Assembly (NCBI GenBank): GCA_002397315.1
Contig: DHAE01000020.1
Coordinates: 4,424-68,423, forward strand
From: Comamonadaceae bacterium UBA4962
GTDB lineage: Bacteria; Pseudomonadota; Gammaproteobacteria; Burkholderiales; Burkholderiaceae_C
Direction of reading: 5' to 3'
DNA length: 64,000 nt
This document shows positions 33,749 through 42,237 of the stretch, piece by piece. The translations under genes and the position numbers were made by a program. Position 1 is the stretch's first letter, and every line of letters begins with the position of its first letter. The notes under the pieces are model-generated. The model was not told the origin of the DNA. It saw only the letters and a program-made list of their open reading frames with translations, and did no database searches.

Positions 33749-34624
33749 ATGCAATCCGGCATCCTCTACGCCACGCTCGCCTATGTGGCGTGGGGCATTT
33801 TTCCGCTCTACTTCCACCAGGTGGCCTCGGTGCCGGCTCTGGAGGTGGTGATGCACCGCACGCTCTGGTCGATGGTGCTGCTCGCCGCCGTGCTGGTGGC
33901 GCGCCGGCAACTGGCCTGGGTGGCCGAGCTGCGCCGCCAGCCGCGCGTGGTCGGGGCGTTCCTGCTCTCAGCGCTGCTGCTGTCGGTCAACTGGCTGCTC
34001 TACGTCTGGGCCGTGCACCACCAGCACGTGGTGGACGCGAGCTTGGGCTACTTCATCCTGCCGCTCGTGAACGTGGCCATGGGCTGCGTCTTCCTGCACG
34101 AACGCCCCCGGCCGGGCCAGTGGGCCGCGCTGGCGGTGGCGGCCGCGGGTGTGCTCTGGCTCACGGTGCAGGCGGGGCGCCTGCCGTGGATCGCGCTGGT
34201 GCTGGCCGCCACGTTCGGTTTCTACGGCCTGCTGCGCAAGACGGCGGTGCTCGGCGCAATGGAAGGGCTGGCGCTGGAGACCGCGCTGCTCGCCCCGCTG
34301 GCCGTGGGCGGCCTCGCCTGGCTGGCCTTCACGGGGCAGGCCGCGTGGACGCAGGCGGATGCGGCCACGCTGGGCTGGCTGGTGGCGGCCGGGCCGGTCA
34401 CCGCCATTCCCCTGCTGTTGTTCGCCGCGGGCGCGCGGCGCATCCCGCTGGCGACCATGGGCGTGTTGCAGTACATCTCGCCCAGCCTGCAGTTCGTTCT
34501 CGGCGTCTGGCTGTTCGGCGAAGAGGTGCAGCCCGCGCGGCTCGCGGGCTTCATGCTGATCTGGGGAGCGCTCGTGCTCTACACCCTGGAAGGCACGTGG
34601 AAGCGCCGTCGGGTGGCGCGGTGA
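33749..34624 (+). CDS. rarD: RarD-type EamA/DMT transporter
   Basis: 291-residue integral membrane protein with ten predicted helices in two EamA halves. RarD-like segments are YVAWGIFPLYFHQV at the N-terminus, LSVNWLLYVWAVHHQHVVDA in the first half and LGVWLFGEEVQPARL near the end. RarD proteins are putative permeases of the drug/metabolite transporter superfamily; the substrate is not established (chloramphenicol sensitivity is the classical phenotype). Convergent with the YqaA-like gene; no obvious terminator lies in the 106 bp between them, only a weak CCGTA/TACGG dyad. Confidence 0.9.
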   Translation: MQSGILYATLAYVAWGIFPLYFHQVASVPALEVVMHRTLWSMVLLAAVLVARRQLAWVAELRRQPRVVGAFLLSALLLSVNWLLYVWAVHHQHVVDASLGYFILPLVNVAMGCVFLHERPRPGQWAALAVAAAGVLWLTVQAGRLPWIALVLAATFGFYGLLRKTAVLGAMEGLALETALLAPLAVGGLAWLAFTGQAAWTQADAATLGWLVAAGPVTAIPLLLFAAGARRIPLATMGVLQYISPSLQFVLGVWLFGEEVQPARLAGFMLIWGALVLYTLEGTWKRRRVAR

Positions 34625-34730
34625 GTGGACGCGGCCCGGCGAAGTGGTGCTGGCGAGGCGCCGTATCGCAGGCAGTACGGTAGTAGCGCAGGATGCGGCG
34701 ACGACGCCGGAAGGGCCGTGTTCGCCGCGC

Positions 34731-35213
34731 TCAGTGCGGCAGTGCGTTGGGCCAGAGGTACATCAGGCTCGACGTCATGGCCAGGTAGCGCAGGAACTTG
34801 CCCACCGCCATGTAGCCCACGCAGGGCCAGAAGGGCAGCTTGAGCCAGCCCGCCACGGCGCACAGCGGATCGCCCACCACGGGCAGCCAGCTCAGCAGAC
34901 AGGCCTTGGCGCCGAAGCGGCGCAGCCAGCCGAGCGCGCGCACGTTGGTGTGTTCGCCCCGTGCCTTGTCCACGGCCTTGTGGGCACCGAGCCCCATCCA
35001 CCAACTGACGGCCCCGCCGAGCGTGTTGCCCGCGGTGGCCACCAGAATGGCGGGCCAGAAGAGCTCGGGGTTGAGCTGGATCAGGCCGAACACGGCCGGC
35101 TCCGAACCCAGCGGCAGTAACGTTGCGGAGATGAACGACACCAGGAAGACCGTGCTGAGCCCATACTGCGGCAGCGCCAGCAGGTCCATGAGGTGTTGCA
35201 TCCAGATTTCCAT
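34731..35213 (-). CDS. YqaA-type (DedA/SNARE-associated) membrane protein
   Basis: 160-residue membrane protein of the DedA-like VTT/SNARE-associated family, YqaA branch. Characteristic segments are FLVSFISATLLPLGSEPAVF, NTLGGAVSWWMGLGA, the re-entrant-loop region LLSWLPVVGDPLCAVAGWL and YMAVGKFLRYLAM. DedA relatives flip lipids such as undecaprenyl phosphate; YqaA itself is uncharacterised. Two starts are possible: ATG 35213 (used here) or ATG 35201, which has GGAA at better spacing and gives 156 residues. It is divergent from the GGDEF gene, with about 276 bp between the starts. Confidence 0.87.
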   Translation of the reverse strand: MEIWMQHLMDLLALPQYGLSTVFLVSFISATLLPLGSEPAVFGLIQLNPELFWPAILVATAGNTLGGAVSWWMGLGAHKAVDKARGEHTNVRALGWLRRFGAKACLLSWLPVVGDPLCAVAGWLKLPFWPCVGYMAVGKFLRYLAMTSSLMYLWPNALPH

Positions 35214-35489
35214 AGCTGGGCGCGAGTTTAGGGGGGTGCAGGTTCGGGCTGCTGTAGCCCGGCACGCCGTCGTGCTGTGGCGCGCTGGCCGGCCAGGAAG
35301 GCGCATATACCAAATCCGTTCCGCCTGGAGGATTGGGTGTCCGACTCTTCCGTGTGGCGAAATCGCCATACCCCCCGTTCGGCCCTGCATGTAACATTCG
35401 GTAAGGCGGTGGCGCCGACCGTACCAACATTCCAAGTCATCAGCGCGTACCGGGCTTCGTCCGGTATCGCGGAGAGGGTATCCGTCGAC

Positions 35490-36773
35490 ATGGGTCTTGC
35501 CAAATTCTGGGCTTCGCTGCGCGAGCGCGAGGCCGGGCGGTTTTCCAATACCGCGGTCTTTGCTCCGAGCGAGGCGTTTTCGTCCAGCGAAGGCTTCTCG
35601 GACTTCGACGACTCCGTGCAGTTCAAGGGATCGGACCTGCAGGCCGCGCGCGTGCTGGAGCGCCGGCTCGGCCGCCCGCCGAAGCGCCTGGTGCCGGTGC
35701 TTATGAGCGTGCTGTACCTGCTGTGCATGGGGGTCTTCTATGCCATGGGCGTGATCGCCGGCCCGCTGGTGCTGATGGTGGCCGCGCTGATCGCCTTCGG
35801 CACCGTGCTCAGCGCCGCGTACATGCGGCTGCGGCAGCACGAGGAGCGGCGCTCGGGAGACCGGCAGCTGCGGCTGCCGATCGTGATCGCTTCGGTCGTG
35901 ACCCTGCTGCTGGTCTTCTACCTGGAGCCGGTCACGCAGATCGCGCTCGCGCCCTTCGTGTTCGTCTCCATGGCCTACGGCCTGCTCACGCTGTCGCGCC
36001 GCGCGGCGCTGCTGCTGTGCGGCGGCATCCTGGGGGGGTATGCGCTGGTGATGCTGGCGCACTACCTGGAACGGGACGACAGCGCGCTGCTGCGCCTGGA
36101 GGCGCTGCACTTCATGGCCCTGGCCCTGGCCCTGCCTGCCTACGTCCTGCTGATGGGCCGCGTGCGCGTGCTGCACCGGCTGCTGCAGAAAACCAGCCAC
36201 GAAATGCGCACCATCGCCGAAAGCGCGCGGCTCGACGTGCTCGGCTGCCTGAACCGCCGCTCGATCCTCGCCGCGCTGGAAGAACAGAAGCAGCTCGCCG
36301 ACGAGAGCGGCATTCCGCTGTGCCTGGCGGTGGTGGACCTGGACCACTTCAAGCGCGTCAACGACGAGCTGGGCCACCTGGGAGGCGACGAGGTGCTGCG
36401 CACCTTCACGAAGCTGGCCCAGCAGACCGTGCGCACCGATGATTTCTTCGGCCGCTACGGCGGCGAGGAGTTCCTGCTGATCTTCCCGGCCACGCCGCTG
36501 CTGCCCTCGCTCAACAGCTGCGAGCGCATCCGTGCGCTGGTGGAGTCGCACGACTGGCAGGAACCGTTGCGGGGGCGCGTCACGGTGTCGATCGGCGTCA
36601 CGCAGTACGTGCTGGGCGAATCGGTGCTGGAGTTCTTCTCGCGCGCCGATACCGCGGTGTACCTGGCCAAGCAGGGCGGCCGCAACCAGGTGGTGGTGCA
36701 GGAGCCGGTGGGGGCCTTCGCCCCGGCGGCCGAGGACGGGGAACCGCAGGCCCCGCCCCACGGCTACTTCTGA
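35490..36773 (+). CDS. Membrane-bound diguanylate cyclase (GGDEF)
   Basis: 427-residue protein: about 70 cytoplasmic residues, six hydrophobic helices (about 70-230, e.g. LYLLCMGVFYAMGVIAGPL), then a GGDEF domain. The active site is GGEEF (324-328) in RYGGEEFLLIFP, with the substrate-positioning stretch VDLDHFKRVND. An RxxD inhibitory site (R315-D318, RTDD) lies exactly five residues before GGEEF, so product inhibition by c-di-GMP is predicted. The membrane sensor domain is not one I can name. ATG 35490 is favoured; a GTG at 35277 would add 71 residues of atypical composition. Function inferred: c-di-GMP synthesis, possibly linked to the pilus and motility genes of this window. Confidence 0.9.
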   Translation: MGLAKFWASLREREAGRFSNTAVFAPSEAFSSSEGFSDFDDSVQFKGSDLQAARVLERRLGRPPKRLVPVLMSVLYLLCMGVFYAMGVIAGPLVLMVAALIAFGTVLSAAYMRLRQHEERRSGDRQLRLPIVIASVVTLLLVFYLEPVTQIALAPFVFVSMAYGLLTLSRRAALLLCGGILGGYALVMLAHYLERDDSALLRLEALHFMALALALPAYVLLMGRVRVLHRLLQKTSHEMRTIAESARLDVLGCLNRRSILAALEEQKQLADESGIPLCLAVVDLDHFKRVNDELGHLGGDEVLRTFTKLAQQTVRTDDFFGRYGGEEFLLIFPATPLLPSLNSCERIRALVESHDWQEPLRGRVTVSIGVTQYVLGESVLEFFSRADTAVYLAKQGGRNQVVVQEPVGAFAPAAEDGEPQAPPHGYF

Positions 36774-36896
36774 CGGCGTGCCGGCCCGGGAACGGCCGGG
36801 CCGCCCGTGCCGGGTGGGTGCGGGCCCGCCCCGCGCGATGCCCTTCGATGGGCGTTCCGCCATTCCCGCTTTTCGTTTGCTGAAAATTTGAGCAGG

Positions 36897-36902
36897 TACA
36901 AT
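36897..36902 (+). promoter_or_regulatory. Candidate -10 element (TACAAT) for dusB-fis
   Basis: TACAATC lies 47 bp before the dusB start, immediately after the AT-rich stretch GAAAATTTGAG. The upstream TTGCTG is too close (14 bp) to be a good -35. A plausible promoter position, but weak by sequence. Confidence 0.35.
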
Positions 36903-36949
36903 CCCGCCTCCGTTTTCCTCCGCCTGTTTTTTCAGCACTCCCGCGCGCC

Positions 36950-38011
36950 ATGCAGATCGGCCACATCCCTTTGGCGAACCGCCTCTTCGTCGCGCCCATG
37001 GCCGGGGTGACGGACCGGCCGTTCCGCCAGCTCTGCAAGGCCCTCGGCGCGGGCTACGCCGTGAGCGAGATGGTCACCTCGCGCAAGGACCTGTGGAACA
37101 GCCTGAAGACCTCGCGCCGGGCCAACCACGACGGCGAGCCCGGGCCGATCGCGGTGCAGATCGCCGGCACCGACGCGGCGATGATGGCCGAGGCCGCGCT
37201 CTACAACATCGACCGCGGCGCCGAGATCATCGACATCAACATGGGCTGCCCGGCCAAGAAGGTCTGCAACAAGTGGGCGGGCTCGGCCCTCATGCAGAAC
37301 GAGGCGCTGGCCGTGGAGATCGCGCAGGCCGTGGTCGAGGCCTGCGCGCCGCGCAACGTGCCGGTCACGCTCAAGATGCGCACCGGCTGGTGCCAGCAGC
37401 ACAAGAACGCCGTGCAGCTCGCGCAGGCGTTCGAGGGCGTGGGCATCCGGATGCTCACCGTGCACGGCCGCACGCGCGAGCAGGGCTACAAGGGCCATGC
37501 CGAGTACGACACCATCGCCGCCGTGAAGGCCGCGGTGGGCGTGCCGGTGGTGGCCAACGGCGACATCGATTCGCCCGAGAAGGCGCGCGACGTGCTGGCG
37601 GCCACGGGCGCCGACGCGGTGATGATCGGCCGCGCGGCGCAGGGCCGGCCGTGGATCTTCCGCGAGATCGGCCATTTCCTCGCCACGGGCGAGCACCTGG
37701 CCCCGCCGCTGGTGGCCGAAGTGCGGCGCCTGCTGCTCGACCATCTGCAGGACCACTACGCGCTCTACGGCGAGCTGACGGGCGTGCGCAGCGCGCGCAA
37801 GCACATCGCCTGGTACGTGCGCGCGCTGCCGGGCGGCGAGGCGTTCCGGCAGCACATCAATACCCTGGACGGCTGCGACGAACAGTGGCGGGCCGTCGAC
37901 CTTTTCTTCGAGGGGCTGGGCCAGCAGATGGACCGCCTCCCCGCCGCACCGGCCCCGGGGGCCGGCACGGACACCGACGACGCACAAGAACAAGAAGGAC
38001 TGCCCGCATGA
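36950..38011 (+). CDS. dusB: tRNA-dihydrouridine synthase B
   Basis: 353-residue FMN enzyme that reduces uridine to dihydrouridine in the tRNA D-loop. Conserved features are the N-terminal FMN segment VAPMAGVTDRPFRQLC, the catalytic cysteine region INMGCPAKKVCNKWAGSAL, TVHGRTREQGYKG, and VVANGDIDSPEKA with GADAVMIGRAAQGRPW near the phosphate-binding site. The stop overlaps the fis start (ATGA). The dusB-fis pair is conserved across proteobacteria, so co-transcription and growth-phase control through fis are expected. Confidence 0.97.
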   Translation: MQIGHIPLANRLFVAPMAGVTDRPFRQLCKALGAGYAVSEMVTSRKDLWNSLKTSRRANHDGEPGPIAVQIAGTDAAMMAEAALYNIDRGAEIIDINMGCPAKKVCNKWAGSALMQNEALAVEIAQAVVEACAPRNVPVTLKMRTGWCQQHKNAVQLAQAFEGVGIRMLTVHGRTREQGYKGHAEYDTIAAVKAAVGVPVVANGDIDSPEKARDVLAATGADAVMIGRAAQGRPWIFREIGHFLATGEHLAPPLVAEVRRLLLDHLQDHYALYGELTGVRSARKHIAWYVRALPGGEAFRQHINTLDGCDEQWRAVDLFFEGLGQQMDRLPAAPAPGAGTDTDDAQEQEGLPA

Positions 38012-38241
38012 GCAACAAGAACATCGAGGACTGCGTGCGCGAGAGCCTGCAGGGCTATTTCCGCGACCTGGGGGGCGAGACGCCGGACGGCATGTACGAC
38101 ATGCTCGTGCGCCTCGTCGAGAAGCCGCTGCTGGAAGTGGTCATGACCCACGCCGACAACAACCAGTCCCGCGCCGCCGAGTGGCTGGGGCTGAACCGCA
38201 ACACACTGCGCAAGAAGCTCGTGGACCACAAGCTGCTGTGA
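38008..38241 (+). CDS. fis: Nucleoid-associated regulator Fis
   Basis: 77-residue DNA-bending protein; the shorter betaproteobacterial form of E. coli Fis (98 residues). The C-terminal helix-turn-helix AAEWLGLNRNTLRKKLVDHK is diagnostic, preceded by the dimerisation helices (PLLEVVMTHADNNQSR). The start codon overlaps the dusB stop, with AGAAGGAC upstream. Fis controls rRNA, tRNA and growth-phase genes and helps organise the nucleoid. purH starts 32 bp later in the same direction. The gene lies in a frame that stays open through dusB, so its true start is set by homology and the overlap. Confidence 0.96.
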   Translation: MSNKNIEDCVRESLQGYFRDLGGETPDGMYDMLVRLVEKPLLEVVMTHADNNQSRAAEWLGLNRNTLRKKLVDHKLL

Positions 38242-38273
38242 CCGACCGAATCCACAACCTCCCCACCATTGCC

Positions 38274-39875
38274 ATGAACGCACTTCTTTCCGTCTCCGAC
38301 AAGACCGGCATCGTCGAATTCGCCCGGGCCCTGCATGCCCTGGGCATCCGCCTGCTGTCCACCGGCGGCACCGCCAAGCTGCTGGCCGACCAGGGCCTGC
38401 CCGTCACGGAAGTGGCCGAAGTGACGCAGTTCCCCGAGATGCTCGACGGCCGCGTGAAGACGCTGCATCCCAAGGTGCACGGCGGCCTGCTGGCCCGCCG
38501 CGAGCTGCCGGAGCACATGGCAGCGCTGAAGGAGCACGGCATCGACACGATCGATCTGCTGGTGGTGAACCTCTACCCCTTCGAAGCCACCGTGGCCAAG
38601 GCCGGCTGCACGCTGGCGGATGCGATCGAGAACATCGACATCGGCGGCCCGGCCATGGTGCGCAGCGCGGCCAAGAACTGGAAGGACGTGGGCGTCGTGA
38701 CGTCGGCCGACCAGTACGACGCCGTGCTGGGTGAGCTGAAGGCGGGCGGCAACCTGTCCGACAAGCTGCGCTTCGCGCTGTCGGTGGCCGCGTTCAACCG
38801 CATCGCGCAGTACGACGGCGCGATCAGCGACTACCTCTCTTCCGTCACCTTCGAGGCCGAGAAGCTGTCCGACACCTATGTGCCCGAGCGCAACCCCTTC
38901 CCGGGCCAGAGCAACGGCCAGTTCGTCAAACTGCAGGACCTGCGCTACGGCGAGAACAGCCACCAGCAGGCCGCCCTCTACCGCGACCTGCACCCCGCAC
39001 CCGGCTCGATCGTCACGGGCGAGCAACTGCAGGGCAAGGAGCTCTCGTACAACAACATTGCCGACGCCGATGCCGCGTGGGAGTGCGTGAAGAGCTTCGA
39101 CGCCGCCGCCTGCGTGATCGTGAAGCACGCCAACCCCTGCGGCGTGGCCGTGGGCCTGGACGCCGCCGATGCCTACGGCAAGGCCTTCCAGACCGATCCC
39201 ACCAGCGCGTTCGGCGGCATCATCGCCTTCAACCGCCCGGTGGACGCGGCCGCCGCGCACCTGGTGGTGAAGCAGTTCGTCGAAGTGCTGATGGCGCCGT
39301 CCTTCACGCCCGAGGCGCTGGAGATCTTCAAGCCCAAGACCAACGTGCGTCTGCTGCAGATCGCACTGCCCGACGCCAAGGGAGGGCGCGCCTGGGACCG
39401 CGGCCGCAATGCCATGGACGCCAAGCGCATCGGCTCCGGCATGCTGCTGCAGACGGCCGACAACCACGAGCTCTCGCTGATGGACCTGAAGGTGGTCACG
39501 AAGAAGCAGCCCACCCTCGAAGAGATGGAAGACCTGCTGTTCGCCTGGAAGGTCGCCAAGTACGTCAAGAGCAACGCCATCGTGTTCTGCAAGGGCGGCA
39601 TGACGATGGGCGTGGGCGCGGGCCAGATGAGCCGCCTGGATTCGGCGCGCATCGCCAGCATCAAGGCCGGGCATGCCCAGCTCTCGCTGCAGGGCACGGT
39701 GGTGGCGAGCGACGCCTTCTTCCCGTTCCGCGACGGCCTCGACGTGGTGGTGGACGCGGGCGCGACCTGCGTGATCCAGCCCGGTGGCTCCATGCGCGAC
39801 CAGGAGGTGATCGATGCGGCCGACGAGCGCGGCGTGGCCATGGTGTTCAGCGGCGTTCGCCATTTCCGCCATTGA
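38274..39875 (+). CDS. purH: Bifunctional AICAR transformylase/IMP cyclohydrolase
   Basis: 533-residue enzyme for the last two steps of IMP synthesis. The N-terminal IMP cyclohydrolase (MGS-like) domain carries ALLSVSDKTGIVEFAR, STGGTAKLLAD and DGRVKTLHPKVHGGLL. The C-terminal transformylase domain has RYGENSHQQAALY and the catalytic lysine-histidine segment CVIVKHANPCGVAVG. The length is normal (E. coli 529). ATG 38274 gives MNALLSVSDKTG, as in the family. It follows fis closely and ends in a strong terminator, so dusB-fis-purH may form one unit. Confidence 0.98.
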   Translation: MNALLSVSDKTGIVEFARALHALGIRLLSTGGTAKLLADQGLPVTEVAEVTQFPEMLDGRVKTLHPKVHGGLLARRELPEHMAALKEHGIDTIDLLVVNLYPFEATVAKAGCTLADAIENIDIGGPAMVRSAAKNWKDVGVVTSADQYDAVLGELKAGGNLSDKLRFALSVAAFNRIAQYDGAISDYLSSVTFEAEKLSDTYVPERNPFPGQSNGQFVKLQDLRYGENSHQQAALYRDLHPAPGSIVTGEQLQGKELSYNNIADADAAWECVKSFDAAACVIVKHANPCGVAVGLDAADAYGKAFQTDPTSAFGGIIAFNRPVDAAAAHLVVKQFVEVLMAPSFTPEALEIFKPKTNVRLLQIALPDAKGGRAWDRGRNAMDAKRIGSGMLLQTADNHELSLMDLKVVTKKQPTLEEMEDLLFAWKVAKYVKSNAIVFCKGGMTMGVGAGQMSRLDSARIASIKAGHAQLSLQGTVVASDAFFPFRDGLDVVVDAGATCVIQPGGSMRDQEVIDAADERGVAMVFSGVRHFRH

Positions 39876-39921
39876 ACCGGCCCGCAGTGCGGCGGGCATG
39901 CCTGCCGCATCGCATCGGCGC

Positions 39922-39958
39922 AAAAGGAAAGCGGCCTTCGGGCCGCTTTCCTTTTTTT
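39922..39958. terminator. Bidirectional terminator between purH and the acyltransferase
   Basis: The stem GGAAAGCGGCC/GGCCGCTTTCC (39926-39936 and 39941-39951) with a TTCG tetraloop is followed by seven T residues; the left side has AAAA, so it can also stop transcription from the minus strand. Confidence 0.95.
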
Positions 39959-40034
39959 CCCGGGATCAGAAGCCGCACAGCCGGATCGGCAGGCCCCTCG
40001 CGCCCTTGCGCCCTGGATCCGCCGCCAGTGTCTT

Positions 40035-40922
40035 CTATGGTGTTTGGCTGTCCTTCGCCGAGGCGGAGGCGCCGGGCGTTGCGCCCAGCCATGCATCCAG
40101 GCGCGCGTCCTTCTCGCGCCACAGTCCGTCCAGCCATTCCTGCATGGCGTTGCGCGCGCCGGCCCGCGACGGCGCGGCCGGCACCGGGCGCTTCTCGACA
40201 TGCACGATGACGCGGCCCAGGCGGCCTGCCAGGGCGTCGGGGAAGCTGGGCACGCCGTCGGGGTAGGCGATGGTCACGTCCAGCACCGAATCCAGCTGGT
40301 CGTGCAGGGTCTGCAGGGCCGTGGCCATGCCGCCGTACTTGGGTACCAGCAGATGGCGATAGGGTGATGCCTGCTGGCCATGCTTTTCGGGCGTGAAGCG
40401 GGTGCCTTCCGAGAAATTCATCACGGCGGTCGGCATGCGCCGGAATTTCTCGCACGCGGCCTTGGCGGCGCGCAGGTCCTGCCGGGCGCTGGCGCCGCCG
40501 CTGCTGCGGCGCATGAACGGGAAGTCCAGCGCCCACCAGGCCAGGCCGATCACCGGGACGTAGATCAGCTCGCGCTTGAGGAAGAACTTCAGCAGCGGAA
40601 TGCGCCGGTTGAAGACCCGCTGCAGCACCAGGATGTCCACCCAGCTCTGGTGGTTGCTGGTGACCAGGTACCAGTTGCGGGGGCTCAGGCCTTCCAGTCC
40701 CGACACCTGCCAGGGGGCCGGGTTGGCCGCGCCGATCCAGACGTTGTTGATGCCGATCCACAGCTCGGCCAGCGCGGCCAGCACGCGGTCGGTCACGCGC
40801 CTCACGGGCGCGAACGGCAGCACCAGCTTGGCGAGTGCGAAAGGCATCATCAGGGAGAAGCAGCCCACGGTGTTGAGCGCCAGCACCAGGCCGCACGCCA
40901 CCATTTTCAGAACGGCGAACAC
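40035..40922 (-). CDS. YihG-like PlsC-domain acyltransferase
   Basis: 295-residue membrane-associated acyltransferase. N-terminal helix (VACGLVLALNTVGCFSL), then the acyltransferase motif VTSNHQSWVDILVL (HxxxxD), the glycerol-phosphate-binding block NFSEGTRFT and PKYGGMATAL. The sequence between motifs (PLLKFFLKRELIYVPVIGLA) strongly resembles E. coli YihG, a lysophosphatidic acid acyltransferase-like enzyme thought to add unusual fatty acids to phospholipids. The start is uncertain: GTG 40922 just after the hemL stop, or ATG 40904. It follows hemL directly and is closed by a bidirectional terminator. Confidence 0.88.
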   Translation of the reverse strand: MFAVLKMVACGLVLALNTVGCFSLMMPFALAKLVLPFAPVRRVTDRVLAALAELWIGINNVWIGAANPAPWQVSGLEGLSPRNWYLVTSNHQSWVDILVLQRVFNRRIPLLKFFLKRELIYVPVIGLAWWALDFPFMRRSSGGASARQDLRAAKAACEKFRRMPTAVMNFSEGTRFTPEKHGQQASPYRHLLVPKYGGMATALQTLHDQLDSVLDVTIAYPDGVPSFPDALAGRLGRVIVHVEKRPVPAAPSRAGARNAMQEWLDGLWREKDARLDAWLGATPGASASAKDSQTP

Positions 40923-40923
40923 G

Positions 40924-42237
40924 TCAGGAGCGTGCCCAGGACTGGAAGACCTCGGCGGCGGCCGCCACCGTGGCCGCGATGTCCTCGCCGGTGTGCGCCG
41001 CGCTCACGAAGCCGGCCTCGTACAGCGCCGGTGCGATGTAGATGCCGCGGTCGAGCAGGCCGTGGAAGAGGGCGTTGAAGCGCGCGCCGTCGGTGGTCAT
41101 CACGGTGGGGTAGTTCTGCGGCAGCTCGGGCATCAGGAAGAAGCCGAACATGCCGCCTTCGCTGTCGGCGCTGAAGGGCACGCCCGCCGCCTGTGCGGCG
41201 CTGGCCAGCCCGGCGGTGAGCGAGCGGGTGCGTTCTCCGAGGGCTTCGTAGAAGCCGGGGCGTGCGATCTCGCGCAGCGTGGCCAGGCCGCAGGCCGTCG
41301 CCACCGGGTTGCCCGAGAGCGTGCCCGCCTGGTAGACCGGGCCCAGCGGCGCGAGCTGCTCCATCACGCCGCGCGGGCCGCCGAAGGCCGCCAGCGGCAT
41401 GCCGCCGCCGATCACCTTGCCCAGCACGGTGATGTCGGGCCTGAAGCCGGGAATCGCCTGGGCATAGAGGCTCTGCGCGCTGCCCAGGGCCACGCGGAAA
41501 CCGGTCATCACCTCGTCGAACACCAGCAGGGCGCCGTACTGCGTGCAGAGTTCGCGGCAGCGCCGCATGAAGGGCACGCTGGCGCGCACGAAGTTCATGT
41601 TGCCCGCGATCGGCTCGATCATCAGGCCCGCGATCTCGCTGCCGTGCAGCGCGAAGGCCTCTTCGAGCTGGGCGATGTCGTTGTATTCGAGCACCATCGT
41701 GTGCTGCACCACCTCGGCCGGCACGCCGGCGCTGGTGGCGTGGCCGAAGGTGGCCAGGCCCGAACCGGCCTTCACCAGCAGCGCGTCGGCATGGCCGTGG
41801 TAGCAGCCGTTGAACTTGACGATGCGGCTGCGGCCCGTGGCGCCGCGCGCGAGGCGGATGGCGCTCATGCCGGCCTCGGTGCCGGAACTCACCAGGCGGA
41901 TCATCTCCATCGAGGGCACGTGCCGGAGGATCTCCTCGGCCAGTTCGACCTCGCGCTCGGTCGGGGCGCCGAAGCTGAAACCGTCGAGCGCGGCCTTCTG
42001 CACGGCCTCCAGCACGGCCGGGTGGCCGTGGCCCAGGATCATGGGGCCCCACGAGCCGATGTAGTCGATGAACCGCTGGCCGTTGGCGTCCCAGAAGTAG
42101 GCGCCCTGCGCGCGCTGCACGAAACGGGGCGTGCCGCCGACGGCGCGGAAGGCGCGCACGGGCGAATTCACGCCGCCGGGGATCAGCGCCTTGGCGCGTT
42201 CGAAAAGGGGAATGTTGAGGTCAGTGCTGGGTGTCAT
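40924..42237 (-). CDS. hemL: Glutamate-1-semialdehyde 2,1-aminomutase
   Basis: 437-residue PLP enzyme making 5-aminolevulinate from glutamate-1-semialdehyde in the C5 haem pathway. Conserved blocks: IPGGVNSPVRAF at the N-terminus, the PLP-binding SSGTEAGMSAIRLARG, VFDEVMTGFRV, and the Schiff-base lysine in LGKVIGGGMPLAAFGG. Length is typical. The start overlaps the end of the ThiD-like gene by 17 bp, so expression is probably coupled; the acyltransferase follows. No anomaly. Confidence 0.97.
   Translation of the reverse strand: MTPSTDLNIPLFERAKALIPGGVNSPVRAFRAVGGTPRFVQRAQGAYFWDANGQRFIDYIGSWGPMILGHGHPAVLEAVQKAALDGFSFGAPTEREVELAEEILRHVPSMEMIRLVSSGTEAGMSAIRLARGATGRSRIVKFNGCYHGHADALLVKAGSGLATFGHATSAGVPAEVVQHTMVLEYNDIAQLEEAFALHGSEIAGLMIEPIAGNMNFVRASVPFMRRCRELCTQYGALLVFDEVMTGFRVALGSAQSLYAQAIPGFRPDITVLGKVIGGGMPLAAFGGPRGVMEQLAPLGPVYQAGTLSGNPVATACGLATLREIARPGFYEALGERTRSLTAGLASAAQAAGVPFSADSEGGMFGFFLMPELPQNYPTVMTTDGARFNALFHGLLDRGIYIAPALYEAGFVSAAHTGEDIAATVAAAAEVFQSWARS

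Noticed and set aside
34625..34730. CCGTA/TACGG dyad between rarD and the YqaA-like gene as terminator
   Set aside because: Only five-base arms with a ten-base loop and no T-run on either strand.
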